Assembly: GCA_030737875.1 (NCBI GenBank)
Contig: CM060912.1
Location: 464,446,310-464,510,309 of the forward strand
Length of the DNA: 64,000 nucleotides
Reading direction: 5' to 3'
From: Allium sativum
Lineage: Eukaryota; Streptophyta; Magnoliopsida; Asparagales; Amaryllidaceae
Shown: positions 34,083 to 46,904 of the stretch, in pieces
Numbering within the stretch: the first letter of the stretch is position 1
Layout: each line of letters opens with the position of its first letter
The notes under the pieces: generated by a model
What the model was told of the DNA's origin: nothing
The model's input: only the letters and a program-made list of their open reading frames with translations
Database searches by the model: none
Position numbers and translations under genes: made by a program

Positions 34083-35179
34083 TGTAACAGCCCACATTTT
34101 ACGTATCGTAAGATCATAAAATATTTTTATTTTATTCCTTGAGGGTTGGATCATTCTCATATTTTAGTATGTTGCTTATGGGAAGGTGAGACATGTCCAT
34201 AATTTTTACAAATTTTGTTTATGACCACTTTGCCCCTGTTAGTCTTGTACATGGCATAACTTTTGACTTAGGTCGAATCAGAGGGTGAGAACTGTACCAT
34301 TGGAAAGGAAATGATGATTGCCTTTTTGTAGAGTGGTTACATTAAAGATTTGGTTTAGCGGTTTGGGAGAAATTGTTGTTTTAAGGTTTTTTAGTTGGCT
34401 GCCCAGGTTTATAAGGTCATAATGGGCTGAATTGGGATGGCCCATTAGTGGGTTGGTGGAAACTATAAATAAGGGGTGAGGGGTATGGAGAATAGGTTAC
34501 TTCTACCATTCTCTTAGTTGATGGCCTTGTGTCCCTCCTTCCTCTAACACCTTTCCACCATTAAAAATCAAAATCTAAGGAAGGAAATCATAGATCTACA
34601 TCATTGGAGGCTAGATCTGCATCAATTGAAGTAGGAATTCATCGGATCAAGGGTTTTGTGCGAAGTTCTTGTTGTCTGGAATCTTATTACATTGATTTTA
34701 GCTTGTTTTGGAGAATTGGTGAGTGATTTGCATCTCTCACATGGATTCAATGAAGTATATAAATGTTGGTCATGTTTTTCATCAAATTCAAATTGTTTTC
34801 CATAGATCTACATCATGGTAAGCCCTATTTTATATGAATCACCTTAGGATCTGATTTAGTAAGTTAAAACCGGTAATTCCTATGTTATTTCATGCGTTTA
34901 TGCAAGTTAGATCTATCATTTCTGTTTATATGATCATTTATCATGATTAAGGAGTGGTTTGCTTAATTTTGGTGAAAATCATCATATTCATGTTGATAGT
35001 TGTTTCATAACATGTTTTTGGTTATAATTGAAGAACTGGATGAATAGATTTCATCGAGATAGTCGATTGGTGAAGTTTTGGTCGAAATTGGGCTTGTATT
35101 AGAGGTGTGCAGGTTTCTGGTCAAGCGTACAAGCTACGGGTCGAGCACAGTACAAGTGTAGTACAATGTAGTAAAATTT

Positions 35180-35465
35180 GTGGTCTGGTCGCACATGCTT
35201 GGTCCTGCATGTCTGGTCGCACGTCTCTGGTAGCACGTTTCTGGTCGCACATGTCTGGTCATACGTTTCTGGTCATACATGTTTGGTCGCACGTTTATGG
35301 TCGCATGTTTTTGGTCATACATGTCTGGTCGCACGTTTCTGGTCATATATTCTGGTCATATGTTGCTGGTCATACATGTTTGGTCGCATGTTTCTGGTCG
35401 CTCGTTTCTGGTCATACATGTCTGGTCATACGTTTCTAGTCATACATGTCTGGTCATACGTTTCT
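35180..35465. repeat. 14-bp tandem array of TCTGGTCRYACRTK units
   Basis: The unit alternates between TCTGGTCGCACGTT and TCTGGTCATACATG, giving a 28-bp higher period in places. About 20 units are visible before the solo LTR, and the array resumes at 38509-38635. A related array is at 61160-61555. Long overlapping open frames on both strands here are artefacts of the repeat. Confidence 0.93.
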
Positions 35466-38400
35466 TGTAACACCCCGTGAATTCTATAACGTTAAGCTTC
35501 ACAAATTAAAGTATAATTAATTATAAATGATGAAATCAAGGGAAATGGCTTACGCTATTGCGTTCGTCTCGAAATTCTACTTGAGATAGAGTCCAAGTTT
35601 GCGTAAAACGGATATCGTATGAAGAAGATATGGACAAACGAAGTTGGGCAGAAAAACCAGAAAACGGGTCAGAATGCACTGGCGCACTTGGGAAGTGCGC
35701 CAGAACAAAGTTGAACTGGCGCACTTGGGAAGTGCGCCAGTACATTTTTAGCCTGGCGCACCTGCCAAGTGCGCCCAGGTTAGAAAGACCTGTTGGTCAG
35801 GCCCTGGCTGGTCTGGTCAGGGTCTGGTCGAATTCTGATGCTTGGCTGAGTCACTAGGGCTTACGTGTCACCTTTTGATTGGCCCTTTGAACTTTGTATG
35901 GTCAAGATTCCTCCTATCTTCATCTGACGGCTCAAAACAATTTAAAATTCTATAAATACAACTCAAGTCTAACCCTAAATTAACACAAATATAGAATACA
36001 AGAGCTGTCATGCTGCTGGAGAGGAACTAGGAATGGCCATCAATTAGAAAGCCTAGAGACAAGCCAACACTAAAGCCTAAGAGACGAATCAAATTAAAGT
36101 TTAATCAAATCAATCAACGCAACTTTAGTCTACCCAAAGGAGCGCATCTCAGTTTCAGAATCCAGAATCCAGAATTCAAGATTCTGCATTCGTTGTAAGT
36201 ATAGTGACCTTTTAGAATATGAATAAAAACTGTGATGTGATTCGATGTAAATGAAAATAGAATCGTGTTGTTATAACCTTTGTATATTGTAATGGTTCTA
36301 TCATGACTTGTGTATTGATGTTTGTGGCATAAATTGATTGATGCAAGCCTATTGAACAATTGTATATGAAAAACAATGGCACTTGCAAGTTTGTGGCAAA
36401 AAACTAGAAATTGATCCCTTTTTGTATATGTCGATGGCATGGACTATGTATATTCCCTTAGTCTAAATTAGAATTTATGTAAACATGTTATAGACCTTTT
36501 ATGCCTACAAGACCCAAAACCCATGATATCATTCTTATGTTTATTGGCAAGTATAATTAGATCTATGTTTGCAAGTATAATTGGATCTATGTTTCATAAA
36601 CTATGCAAGTTCATGTTTATTTGCAAAATATAATTGGCTCTATGTCAAACATCGTTTGGGTTTCATAAACTATGCAAGTTCATGTTGAAATAGGCTATAT
36701 AATTAGATGTAAAAATTGTACATTTTTGTGAATATACAACATGCTAGTTTTGTGGTTGATATTATGCCAAGTTAACATGTTTAAACACAAGATTGTATTT
36801 GCCTAAACTATGCCATTTCATATGTCACTTACTTAGTCATACTTTGATTTGAATGCAAGTTCACATGACCCATGTCATATGTTAGTTGAATCGCCAAATT
36901 GCAAGTTCATGCGCCACACACCTTTATGTATTACATGTTCTTGATTTCCCCTTTTCCTCACGTTTATAAAGTTGGGCTGAATTGTGACAAGCCCAACACA
37001 TGTTATAACATTGCGAACAAACGGGGGTAATAACGTTGGGTGTAAAATATGAAAATATTTGTTGGCATGTTTGGCACATGCCAATGATTATGACACATAA
37101 GCGGTATGAATGGAAATACCCAAAAATAAAAGATATGACATTTACATATAGTTGAGAAGTAATAAAATATGTAAATTTAGAAAACACGATATGCTTAACC
37201 CGAGGTTGGATTGAGTTGTGATGTAAACCTGCCCGGACCCGCCCGACTGTCCAGTAGTCACAACAATACCTATCCAATGTGGGTGGTTAAGCATTGAGCC
37301 AAATAAGGACCCGAGGTTAGACTGAGCTACGGTGTAAACCTGCCCGGAACCGACCGACATATCCAGTAACCGTAGTAATACCTGTCTAATGTGAGTGGTC
37401 TGGTGCTCCTAAGAGGCTAAGGACAGATGGTAGGGTTAAGTCAACTATAACACTTAACCAAATTCAACATGTTAACAAGAATTGATGGGTGGGGTTAGGT
37501 AAATACAGACACTTAACCACTTAAGATGTTTGACTAGAAAATCCTGGTAATGAGGGACCCGTTTCAGCAGTAACCCAAAGTTAGGTATCAACGGTACCCT
37601 GAAACTAGGCAGGGTGGGGCACGATTACTGGGCTGATTGTAAGCGGTCAAACGACGGCGGTGGGTGCACAGTGCAGGTCTAACGGGGTGCGGGCGTGCAC
37701 ACACTCCGGAGCAGACAACCAGGGCACTGGGGACACCAGTATTATAACCTATGGCTTCTAGGATTTGTGTCGGGGCCGCCACCATGGGTCTTGATACACC
37801 CCATGGTGGGACCAGCATAGGTATCTACAATTCTTGGGGGCCGTATGACACATGTTAACGCGAGTAGGAGCCGATCTTTAATAAGAATGGGGATCACTTC
37901 ACCCTCACCATGGGGTGCCAGTTAGAATAAACTCAAGTAGGTGCAGAGATATAGTGTGGGTGTGATAGTACATTCGACACTTCCTTAGCTTGTGACACTT
38001 TCCTGTTTTTAGTTTACATCCATCACACCCTTTTCTTATTCACATATTGAAGAGTTACTAGATTTACTCAGGCTTTATGTCTGACCCTATTTTCTTTTCA
38101 TCTTCTTTTCTTTCGTTTCCCCCCCCCCATGTCCACAGGGGGGAAACAACTCAACTCACTCAGGCTCTTTACAAGCACCAAGAACGTAGATGTATGATTT
38201 GGATCTTTCTTGCTCGGAAAATGGCTTTGGATATCACTATGGGGATTTTTGTCACTTTATTTATGTTTTCATGCTTCTTTAATAATCAAGGCAGTTATGA
38301 GGTTGTAATGTTGGAAGTATTTTGAGACAATTATGGAAATCTTTATTTGATACACGTATTGATGAAATAAAAGTTTGTTTGGTTTCCGCTGTTTAAAATA

Positions 38401-38508
38401 TGTGTATTTATATCTGTCTTGAGTTCATCTGTGGCTTTTACTTATAAACCTCCACCAAAGTTAAGGCATTCCCTTTGTGAGTGACCTTAATGGAGGCGGG
38501 GTGTTTCA
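35466..38508 (+). mobile_element. Solo LTR of element A's family
   Basis: This 3043-bp LTR starts TGTAACACCCCGTG and ends GGGGTGTTTCA, flanked by the perfect duplication TTTCT (35461-35465 and 38509-38513). It aligns with 30889-33940 along its length, including the three palindromes (about 35678-35782), TATA box (near 35950), donor-like GTAAGT (near 36195) and the C tract near 38117. There is no internal coding region, so it formed by LTR-LTR recombination. Confidence 0.96.
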
Positions 38509-38640
38509 TTTCTGGTCACACATGTCTGGTCGCACGTTTCTTGTCGCATATGTCTAGTCCTACATGTATGGTCGCACATTTCTGGTCATACATGTCTGGT
38601 CCTACATATATGGTCGTGCATGTCTGGTGAGGGATCAGTC
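38509..38640. repeat. Continuation of the 14-bp array in the 5' LTR of B
   Basis: Units such as TCTGGTCACACATG and TCTGGTCGCACGTT continue after the solo LTR. They prove that the solo LTR inserted into the array. Confidence 0.92.
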
Positions 38641-39899
38641 CAGTGAGGGATTATATTGAACCTTATATCAATGTTGTTTGGTTTGATGATGGTGATTGCT
38701 TCGACGAGAATCCAGAAGGGGATGTCTGAAATGATGTGATGCTAGTGGTTGTTTTGGACCTTATGATTAATGTTTTCTTTGGTTCGAGAATGGTGATAAC
38801 TTTGAAGTGAATTCAATGGGGAATATCGAAGTGAGGTGATGTGTACATTGACAGTCGTAGTGCATCGGGTGAAACTAACTCAAAGGTGATTTGAGTTAGG
38901 TGATAATGGTGGGATAATCACCGTTGATGATGACTAGAGATACTGGAAGTCGAGAGATTATCGTTATTGTAGGTTCTAGCGAGCTCAAAGCCGGGGTTAC
39001 ACGATTTATTCATATGGTCGAGTACCCTTGGTTTTGTTGCATGACCTAGACATATTTCATTGTATGGTATGTGGGGTTTTAGCTAGAACCAGGGTTCACC
39101 ATTGACCTTTGACAATTGACGGCAAATTGTTTAGCCAGTCATACGATTAACGATGGTTTCAAAGCAAGGTTAGTGGTGATAGCCAGAGTCAGTGATGGAT
39201 GTTTGAATGCGATGATGGTTGAGTTGCTATCGCTATATATGAAAGGTTGTTCTGGTTGCCATGGCTGAATTGTTATTCCTTTGGATGTTTTAGATCGTAA
39301 AGGCTATCACTGTCAGGTGTGGGGAAGGCAGTTGTGAGTTCTTCTTTTGGTTGGGTAGATTTGTTCGTTTATTTACCCATTCTCATATGCTTTATTGATG
39401 AAGTTTGTTAGTTGTTTTATCGCTCACAAGAACTATTGTCTGACTCAAGGTATTATGTTTCCCTCTTATTACCTTGGGTTGTTCATCCAATTGTTTGGAT
39501 GGGCAGACTAAGTAGCAAGTGATAGGTGAAAGCTTGGTGATGACGATGTTGCTGTTCGGAGACGTGCAGGAGGCTGACGTACTATCTTTCTTACTTTATA
39601 GTATTTGGATTTCTATTGTTTGTTATTCTCTCTGAGTGTTGTAGTGAGGCAAATTGTACAAACACTATTGTTGCTATCCACGTGTATGGAAATTACCTCC
39701 TAGTAGTTATGGAAGTTTAGTTCTTCCTGCTTCACTATTTATACCTGTTGTATATATTATATTTTGTCCTTACGCTGTGAGTTTACGATTGGTTCCGATT
39801 GAGTTATCATACCTTGATGATCGTCCATAGCTGCCTGACACACGTTTCAGCACATTATTTCTTGTGTTTAGTGCGGGAGTTATGGGTGGTTGTCACATT

Positions 39900-39911
39900 T
39901 GGTATCAGAGC
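39900..39911 (+). other. Element B primer binding site
   Basis: TGGTATCAGAGC starts two bases after the LTR end, an exact initiator-Met type site. Confidence 0.92.
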
Positions 39912-40080
39912 TCTGGTTAACGATTTTAGCCAAAGTTCTAAGATGTAATCACGTATGAGAGACATGCTTGTATATTTCAGTTGAATGTATATTATATAAT
40001 AGTGTATAGTATAATAGGGTTGGGATTTCATTTTTATTATTATCTCATATATGGACTAATAATTCTATTTTAGATTTAGA

Positions 40081-40388
40081 ATGAGTCATCAAACCCCTAG
40101 GAGTGAGTCTGAGACTGGAGGAGTAGGGGATGGAAGCCAGTTGGGAGCTTTAGCCGTTGCACTTGAATATATGGTCATGTTCGGGGCGGCCATGATGGCA
40201 GCAGCTATGTTAAGGATGCCCATTCCAAAAGCGGAGGTAGAATGTGGTGTTCCTGTGCAAGTACCCAGAAGGGATTCTACTAAACGACAAAGGGATTATT
40301 CTTCTACATATGAAGAATATGAGTTAAGAAGGAGTATAGCTTTGAAGCAACTCCGACGCCGAGTTAAGGAGAGAGAGGAAAGAATTAG
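40081..40388 (+). pseudogene. Element B gag N-terminal part
   Basis: An ATG at 40081 begins a frame that stays open into element C. About 103 codons belong to B: a Ser/Gly-rich start, an Ala/Met-rich stretch, then a very basic, Glu-rich segment (RRRVKEREERIS). The frame continues without shift at 56991 into a Lys run and the zinc knuckle. The usual gag core with its W and L motifs is missing between the two parts, so B had probably lost it before C inserted. The open frame past 40388 is C sequence. Confidence 0.75.
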
Positions 40389-41635
40389 TGTTGCTTGGGA
40401 AGAGCCTTGTAGAAGCAGGCATGAGCATCATGAAGAAACTTTTATTGGTGTTTACTCATCAAAAATCATACACACATTGGTGGATCGAGATGCGAGGAAA
40501 GACTAGAAATTCAATGATTCAATACGTAACTGATCGGTATAGAATGCAGGTACTGATCGGGCGGTCCCCACAATGTATACTATGTTCCATCGTTGTTATA
40601 CTGGTCGGTCATAAGGAAACAAGACCGACCGATCACATTTTGGAATTCCAAAGCGGTCAGTTAGCAGTAATATGATACAATCATACCGATCGGTCAGGAC
40701 GAGTTACAGCCGACCGGTCATACCAGGAGCAACTCACTTTAATAAGTCTTACGGCACTGGTCGGTTAGGAAGGATTACAACCAGTCGGTCATATCATGAG
40801 GGACTGACCGATCAGTCTCACAATAAAGGAAGATGTACCAATCGGTTGCTTCTAAAGCAATGTGTCTTATTCTACTATTTCTACACCGGTCGGTTAGAAA
40901 GACAGACGACCAACTGGTATGAAGCCCACAACTGATCAATCGCACGGAAAAAAGGAGGAAACATTCCAACTGGTCGGTTCTGATTCAGACCGATCGGTCC
41001 TCTGGACAGTTATTGACATGCTGGTCGATGGCATTTTCCGTAAATATGACTTAGACCGACCGGTGACCTGCACATGATATCTTGGCTCTTCCTCACACCT
41101 ATAAATAGCGGACCAGTACCACTTTAATGGGGGACGAATTCTCTTGCCATGAAGTGCTGCTAAAATCTCTCTACAACTATTTCACATAGTTCTAACACTC
41201 ATCCATCATCATCAAGTGAAGATTCATTCATTCATTGATCATGGCCTTCATCAAATTTATCTAAGTGATCTAAGAGTTGGAGATCTATCATCCAAGTTCA
41301 AATGCTTGAAGAAATTATTCCAATCCTTCTCCGATCATACCTTGTCTCCGCTGGTCATTCCATTTCTTTATGACTTTTCATGAATTCAAGTGTGATCTAC
41401 AATTGAGAGAGTGATAAAACTTGTTGAAAGAGTGAATCAAACCTTGTAATTGATAAATTGGTAATGGAATCCTATGAGAAAGTGGATGTAGATCTCTTTT
41501 GGATCGAACCACTATAAAAATGTTCTTGTGTTTTACTTTTATGTTTTCTATGCTTGCGATTGTGGCTCCACATACTTTTAGTTGATGTACTTGAAAGAGT
41601 ACCTTTGGTGTTACATACCATTTTTGGTATAAACA
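40389..41635 (+). repeat. 5' LTR of element C
   Basis: This 1247-bp LTR ends TTTTTGGTATAAACA. The part from 40696 matches 56045-56985. The first 300 bp have no partner because the 3' LTR is truncated. TATA box CCTATAAATAGCGG lies near 41099. Between about 40525 and 41065 it contains some 17 variants of the palindrome ACCGATCGGT. Confidence 0.88.
40525..41066. repeat. Cluster of ACCGATCGGT-like palindromes in the C LTR
   Basis: Variants occur near 40527, 40552, 40602, 40624, 40685, 40711, 40757, 40782, 40806, 40839, 40884, 40907, 40930, 40967, 40990, 41022 and 41054. Spacing is about 20-45 bp. All lie upstream of the TATA box. The 3' LTR retains the distal part of the cluster (56060-56420). 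Confidence 0.88.
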
Positions 41636-41638
41636 TTT

Positions 41639-41655
41639 TGGCGCCCACCATGGGG
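41639..41655 (+). other. Element C primer binding site
   Basis: TGGCGCCCACCATGGGG starts three bases after the LTR. This TGGCGCC-type site is typical of Tat elements and differs from the initiator-Met site of A and B. The tRNA used is not assigned here. Confidence 0.85.
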
Positions 41656-41779
41656 CCGTTTCGCATATCTCTTTCTAAAATCGTTTGCGAAATTGAAGGT
41701 TGGAGCCCATTTCTCCTATAGATTTCACAAATCTAGAGTTTGAGCCGTTCAACAAGTTCTCTCACAAGTTCAAGGCCTT

Positions 41780-43208
41780 GATCAAATTATAGGTAAGCCA
41801 GGTAGTCGATCGAAGAAGACTACTAGTAAAAGTGTCGAAGATGCCGCTAACAATGAAAATACTCCTCTCACCAACCAATTAAAAGTCGGAGGAACCTCTA
41901 AGGCAAGAGAAGTTATAACGAGAGGGGACCTGGAAGAAGTTGTTGTGGGTTTTACAAGCCAAATGGACATTGCAAACAAGGCCCTGATGAAAAAACTTGA
42001 GTCGACGTTTGCTATGCAAGTCGCCACGAAAAAAGTTACTATGGATATCGCTCGTGCTAAGTCTGCTCAAGTGGATCATACGGAAAATGCGGCTTCTTCT
42101 TGTTCAGGCCCAAATTGAGGAAACTCCGTCTAAGAGGTCACAGATCCTACCAATCCTCGAAAGGAAGCAAAGCCTCTAACATGCGACCTTTCCAATAAAG
42201 CGACTTCTCGACAAGCGCTTGGTGCCACCAAAAGGGGTACCTTCCCAAGAGGGAGGCCAAGGGCCACAGATTCCAAACCGTGACTGTTTGCTTAGGCAAA
42301 CATCCGGTAAGGATGAAGGCGTCCACCCCGTGGACCATCTCAACGAGGAGGAGAGTCTATTGGAAATGGTTCAAAAAATAATGGAGAAAATCCTGAGTAA
42401 GCAAGACAATGAGAAAGACTGGGGGTTTCCTCCTACTAAAACCCCTCTTATGGAAAGGATTAAAATGACGCCGTATCCAAATAAATTCAAGCCTCCGACA
42501 GTCCAAGCTTACAATGGGACAAGTGATCCCAACCTGTTCTTGTTTAAATATGACCAGCATATGGATGGAGCACGTGCCACGGACGAGTTGAAGTGCTTAT
42601 ACTTTCCACCTTATCTCGAGGGGGTAGCATCACTCTGGTTCACAAAGCTACCACCCAGACCTGTGGATGAGTTTGCTACTTTGGCCAATTATTTCAAGAG
42701 CAATTCAAGCTCCAAGCGATAAAAGTACAAGATGTCATGGAATTGAATGAGCTTGAACAAAGGGCAGGAGAATCCATAAGAGCTTTTCTTACCCACTTTA
42801 ACACCGTCACGACCGAGGTTGGAAACTATGAGCCTCATTTGGCTCTAATGGCTTTGAAGAGAGCCATAAGCAAGAAGACCAAGCTTGGACGATGGATTAA
42901 AAAGAAAAAAGCCAAGTACTCTTGAGGAACTATTTGATAAAGCTGAGGAATATATAGGTGTGGATGAAGATCCAGCCTATACTATGGACGTCCCTGAGAG
43001 CAGCATACAGCCCGAGAAGAAAAATAATGGTGCAGAAGGTAGCCAGAAGGATCCAGGTAGTCAGAAAAGGGGGGATGATGGAAGAGATAACCGACCTAAC
43101 AAAAAGCTTCGCTTCTTTAAGAATTCGGAATTGACCCCTTTGAATGACACCGTGCAGAACATCTACATGGCAACCAAAGATACTGAAGAGTACCCAACAC
43201 CGAAGTAG
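41780..43208 (+). pseudogene. Element C gag remnant
   Basis: The region is read in several frames. The N-terminal part (about 41790-42117) is Ser/Lys-rich and ends at a TGA. At 42219-42720 the Tat gag core is clear: PNKFKPPTVQAYNGTSDPN, FKYDQHMDGARATDELKCLYFPPYLEGVASLWFTKLPP. A frameshift leads to 42737-42925 (ELEQRAGESIRAFLTHFN) and another to 42885-43208, a Lys/Glu-rich tail. The family role is capsid assembly. At least three frame breaks make it non-functional. Confidence 0.88.
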
Positions 43209-43718
43209 GTGAAAATTAGTGATGCGGCGATCAAATCAGGGAGGTTCTGCCGATTTCATAACCAGCCAGGTTACAATACAAATGAGTGCAGACACCTGAA
43301 GAGCTTAATTGAAGAACCGATAAGGAAAAATAGACTTCAGCAGTATGCAAAGAACCCGCAGAATGCCCAAAATGCTCAAGGCCAAGGAACCTCTGCTGGG
43401 ACAACCTAAGCAAAATGAGAATGCTTCAGTCACTGCTATTCCAAGGTTGGTCATCAATACTATTTTAGGTGGGTCGCACCCATCCGGAAGAAGCTGGGGT
43501 GGGGACATTGTGAAATACTCAAATGAAACGAAGAACCTGCCGAAAGGAGAAGAGCTCATGATCATGAACGAAGCCTTGTCGGCAAAGATGCCAAGAATTC
43601 CATGGGATGACATTGTGGTCAAAGATGAGGATTCAGATGGACTCATAACTCCAACGGTGGATCCAACGGTGGATCCAATGGTGATAACCATTGGCTTGGG
43701 TCCAACCATTGTCAGAAG
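43209..43718 (+). pseudogene. Element C zinc-finger-like motif and protease N-terminal part
   Basis: The frame at 43209-43409 has the Tat signature CRFHNQPGYNTNECRHLK, in which the His of the usual GHDTEDC motif is Tyr. Another frame (43345-43718) leads toward the protease, with ITIGLGPTIVR. The final codons continue in frame at 50020, across element D. A short duplication, CCAACGGTGGAT twice, lies near 43652-43676. Confidence 0.83.
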
Positions 43719-45829
43719 TGTAACGACCCATTGCGATCCTGGATATCGGCATACAACACTATGTCGACTATTCAAGCATCGGAAACACCGGAAAGTCCAT
43801 GAAAGAAATTAGAGGGTGAGAATAGATGAGATAGAAACTTAGAATAGAAGAAGAAGAAGAACATACAACATCAGAGTAACACGAATCTCACAGCAGAACG
43901 AACAACATATAATAGATAACATATCTTTGAAATAAACTAAGTATATGTATACAGTAACATTATCAGAGTACAACACTTACAACACAGTGGAATAAATAAT
44001 AGCTATATAATTCTGAAGCTTCCTCCCCAAGCTCTCCAAGTATATCTGTAAAATCCTAACTACTTGACTGCCCGTACAAAATTGGGCACCCAAGAGTTAA
44101 GGAAAAACAAAACAAAATAAACTCTGGGTCAGTCATGGGACTGTTGTGAGTAAAACAGTTTGAGCAATAAAACGATATCTCATAAGACCACGCCGTACAA
44201 CGGAACAGGTTTTTCCCTTATGAGAATCCAAATCAATTTGATTTAACTTTCAAATCATTTTTGAAGGAACAATGATCTTTTATATCAAAACTCTTTTGAT
44301 ATTATAATAGTGTCTATCAATCACAATATAATAATCATCTTGCAGAACGCTTTCATCTTACATTCCACATATATAGTATACAATCAAAACCGCGAGCACT
44401 TATTGGATAATGGATTTCCAACTATGACAAGGTATGGAACCACCTTTCGATAGTGTACCTCTAGAGAGGAATACACTAGGTTCAACAAGAACATCTTGCA
44501 ACTCGGCCACACATGACCGACCACTCATTTCGCTTGAGTGTATCGAATGTACATCACCAACGGTTGGGATCAGCAACCGTTTCCCGAATGGGACTGCATC
44601 GACAATAGATTATAGAATGAAATGAATATCTCTAGATAGGTGATAATACACCCTAATTGGCAGCCAACCACTTAGCCATGATGCCTGCCCGATTTTTGTC
44701 ATTTCCCGGTTGTGAGGCTAGAGGCCACGCTTGTCTCTGACAGATCACACAATTATTCACTTTGAATGTCACATCGTCATACCCGCCAAATCACAAATTG
44801 ATTTCCCCAAAAATACAACGGGTATACAACTTAGAGAAACGAATTCCTCTGCCACCAAACGTAAATACGTTTGAAGAGATCAACTTACACGATCCATTAA
44901 ATATACTCTGTCAGACATTCTTCCATACAGGTCATCTTGGGATTGGACAAACCGAAGGTACTATTCCGTAAACAGGACAGCCCATGCATAACTCCGTCTT
45001 CAATTATCTTCATCATATTTGATCGCAACGTTAACGTCCATACGGAGTGGTTTTTAAGATAATGAATCTGATCCCGGTCTCTCCGTATTGACGACGGAAA
45101 AATGGTCAAAAACTTCGATAGTCGGTGAGTTAACTATCAAAGAAAAACACGTGTGCAAACAACGATATTATTTCCAGATGGAAACTCTATCGATCAATCA
45201 TCATTCATCTTTCTATCTCTTTAGTTCGTTTATCATTCATTTTCCATTTCATATATCCATATATTCAACATTTCTTATTTTCTAAACTTAGAAAATATAC
45301 GTTATTAACATTGGAAAACATTTCCATTTCTTGTTTTCTATATTAGAAAACATTTCTGATTCTTGTTTGGAAAACATTTCCAAAACTTCTTCATTTGGGT
45401 TTAAACAGATGTTTAAATAAAACATCGCTATGCCAACTCAAAACATTAAACTCATTAACTAAATTCACTTAACCAATCTTCACTGTTGAACCTTAACCAT
45501 TCCTTAGTTAAAAATGGAGTCAATCAAGTTGTGGTATAACTACCTCTCAGACCTTAACTGAACAACATTTCTAACTTCGAAACAGACAAGGTTCACCTTT
45601 TAAACCTTTAACAAACTTCCATACGTATCTCTCGGATTCTATTTACGAATCCACTTCTTTTACAGAAATCATTTGATTATAACAATAGTGTTATAATCCC
45701 ATGCTTCCGAAATATAATAACTTAAGTATAACTTTTATTTATTAATTTGGATGAATAAACAAAAACTAATTTATTTATAAAATAAATAAATCTTTATTAA
45801 AAACGGAAAGTGAATAATACTTTCCCGAA

Positions 45830-46875
45830 TTCGATATAATCGAATTCAACGTATAATTCTCTTTCGAATAATTTCTATTCGATAACTCCTTTTCGAATAA
45901 ACTATATTCGATTAACTCTCTTCGAATAACTAATATCCCATAATCTCTCTTTCGAATAAACTACCTTCGATAATCTTCTTTCGAATAAACTATATTCGAC
46001 TAACACCTTTCTTCGAATAAACTATATTCGATTAACTCCTTTCTAATAAACTATATTCGATAATCTTCTTTCGAATGAACCGTATTTGACCAACACCTTT
46101 CTTCGAATAAACTATATTCGATTAACTCCTTTTCAATTAACTCTATACGATTAACTCTAATCGATTAACTCTATTCGATTAACTCTATTCGATTAACTCT
46201 ATTCAATTAACTCTGATCGATAAATTCTATTCGGTTAACCATATTCGATTAACTCTATTTGATTAACTCTATTTTGTTAACTCTATTGATTAACTCTTAT
46301 CACTTAACTCCTTTCGATTAACTAATATTCGATTAATTTCTTTCTTCGAATAACCAATATTCGATAACTCTTTTCGAATAACCAATATTCGATTAACTCC
46401 TTTAACTCTATTCGAATAAACTAGATTCGATTTACTCCTTTCACTCTATTCGAATAAACTATATTCAATTTACTCCTTTCGAATAACTAATATTTGATAA
46501 CTCCTTTTGAATAACTAATATTCGATAATCCTTTCGAATAACTAATATTCAATAATCCTTTCGAATAACTAATATTCGATAATCCTTTCGAATAACTAAT
46601 ATTCGTTAATCTCTTTTCGATTAACTAATATTCGATTAACTTCTTTCTGATTAACTCTAACTGATTAACTCTAGTTCTAATCGATTAACTCTAACTCTTA
46701 TCGATTAACTCTAACTATAATCGATTAACTCTAGCTCTAATCGATTAATTATAATTCGATTAACTCTAACTCTATCGATTAACTATAATTCGATTAACTC
46801 TAATTCTAATCAATTAACTATAATTTGATTAACTCTAATCGATTAACTATAATTCGATTAACTCTAATTCTAATT
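45830..46875. repeat. Degenerate tandem tract of TTCGATTAACTC units in D
   Basis: Roughly 1 kb consists of variants of (A/T)TTCGA(A/T)TAACT with linkers CTATA, CTTT or CTAA. Local periods are about 12-24 bp. Units grade from TTCGAATAACTAATA on the left to TCGATTAACTCTAA on the right. It lies downstream of the donor-like site when read on D's minus strand, the same relative place as the 14-bp array of B. Confidence 0.9.
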
Positions 46876-46904
46876 TCCAAATATCCCTTTTTATAAACCC
46901 TATT

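Larger units (their letters stand above)
34083..39897 (+). repeat. 5' LTR of element B, split by a solo LTR
   Basis: It starts TGTAACAGCCCACATTTTACG and ends GGTTGTCACA. It matches 60066-62832 in both halves. TATA-like ACTATAAATAAGG lies near 34462 and a GGTGAGT donor-like site at 34719-34725. A 14-bp repeat array (about 35180-35465, continuing 38509-38635) contains the insertion site of the solo LTR. Confidence 0.95.

Noticed and set aside
35107..35480. Overlapping long frames on both strands with repeats of WSHVSGHT-like residues
   Set aside because: They are produced by the 14-bp tandem array in the B LTR and have no independent coding support.
40502..40506. ACTAG as the left target copy of element C
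   Set aside because: It matches 56986-56990 exactly, but the following sequence does not start with TG, and excision there breaks B's gag frame. ATTAG at 40384-40388 with TG at 40389 keeps the frame.
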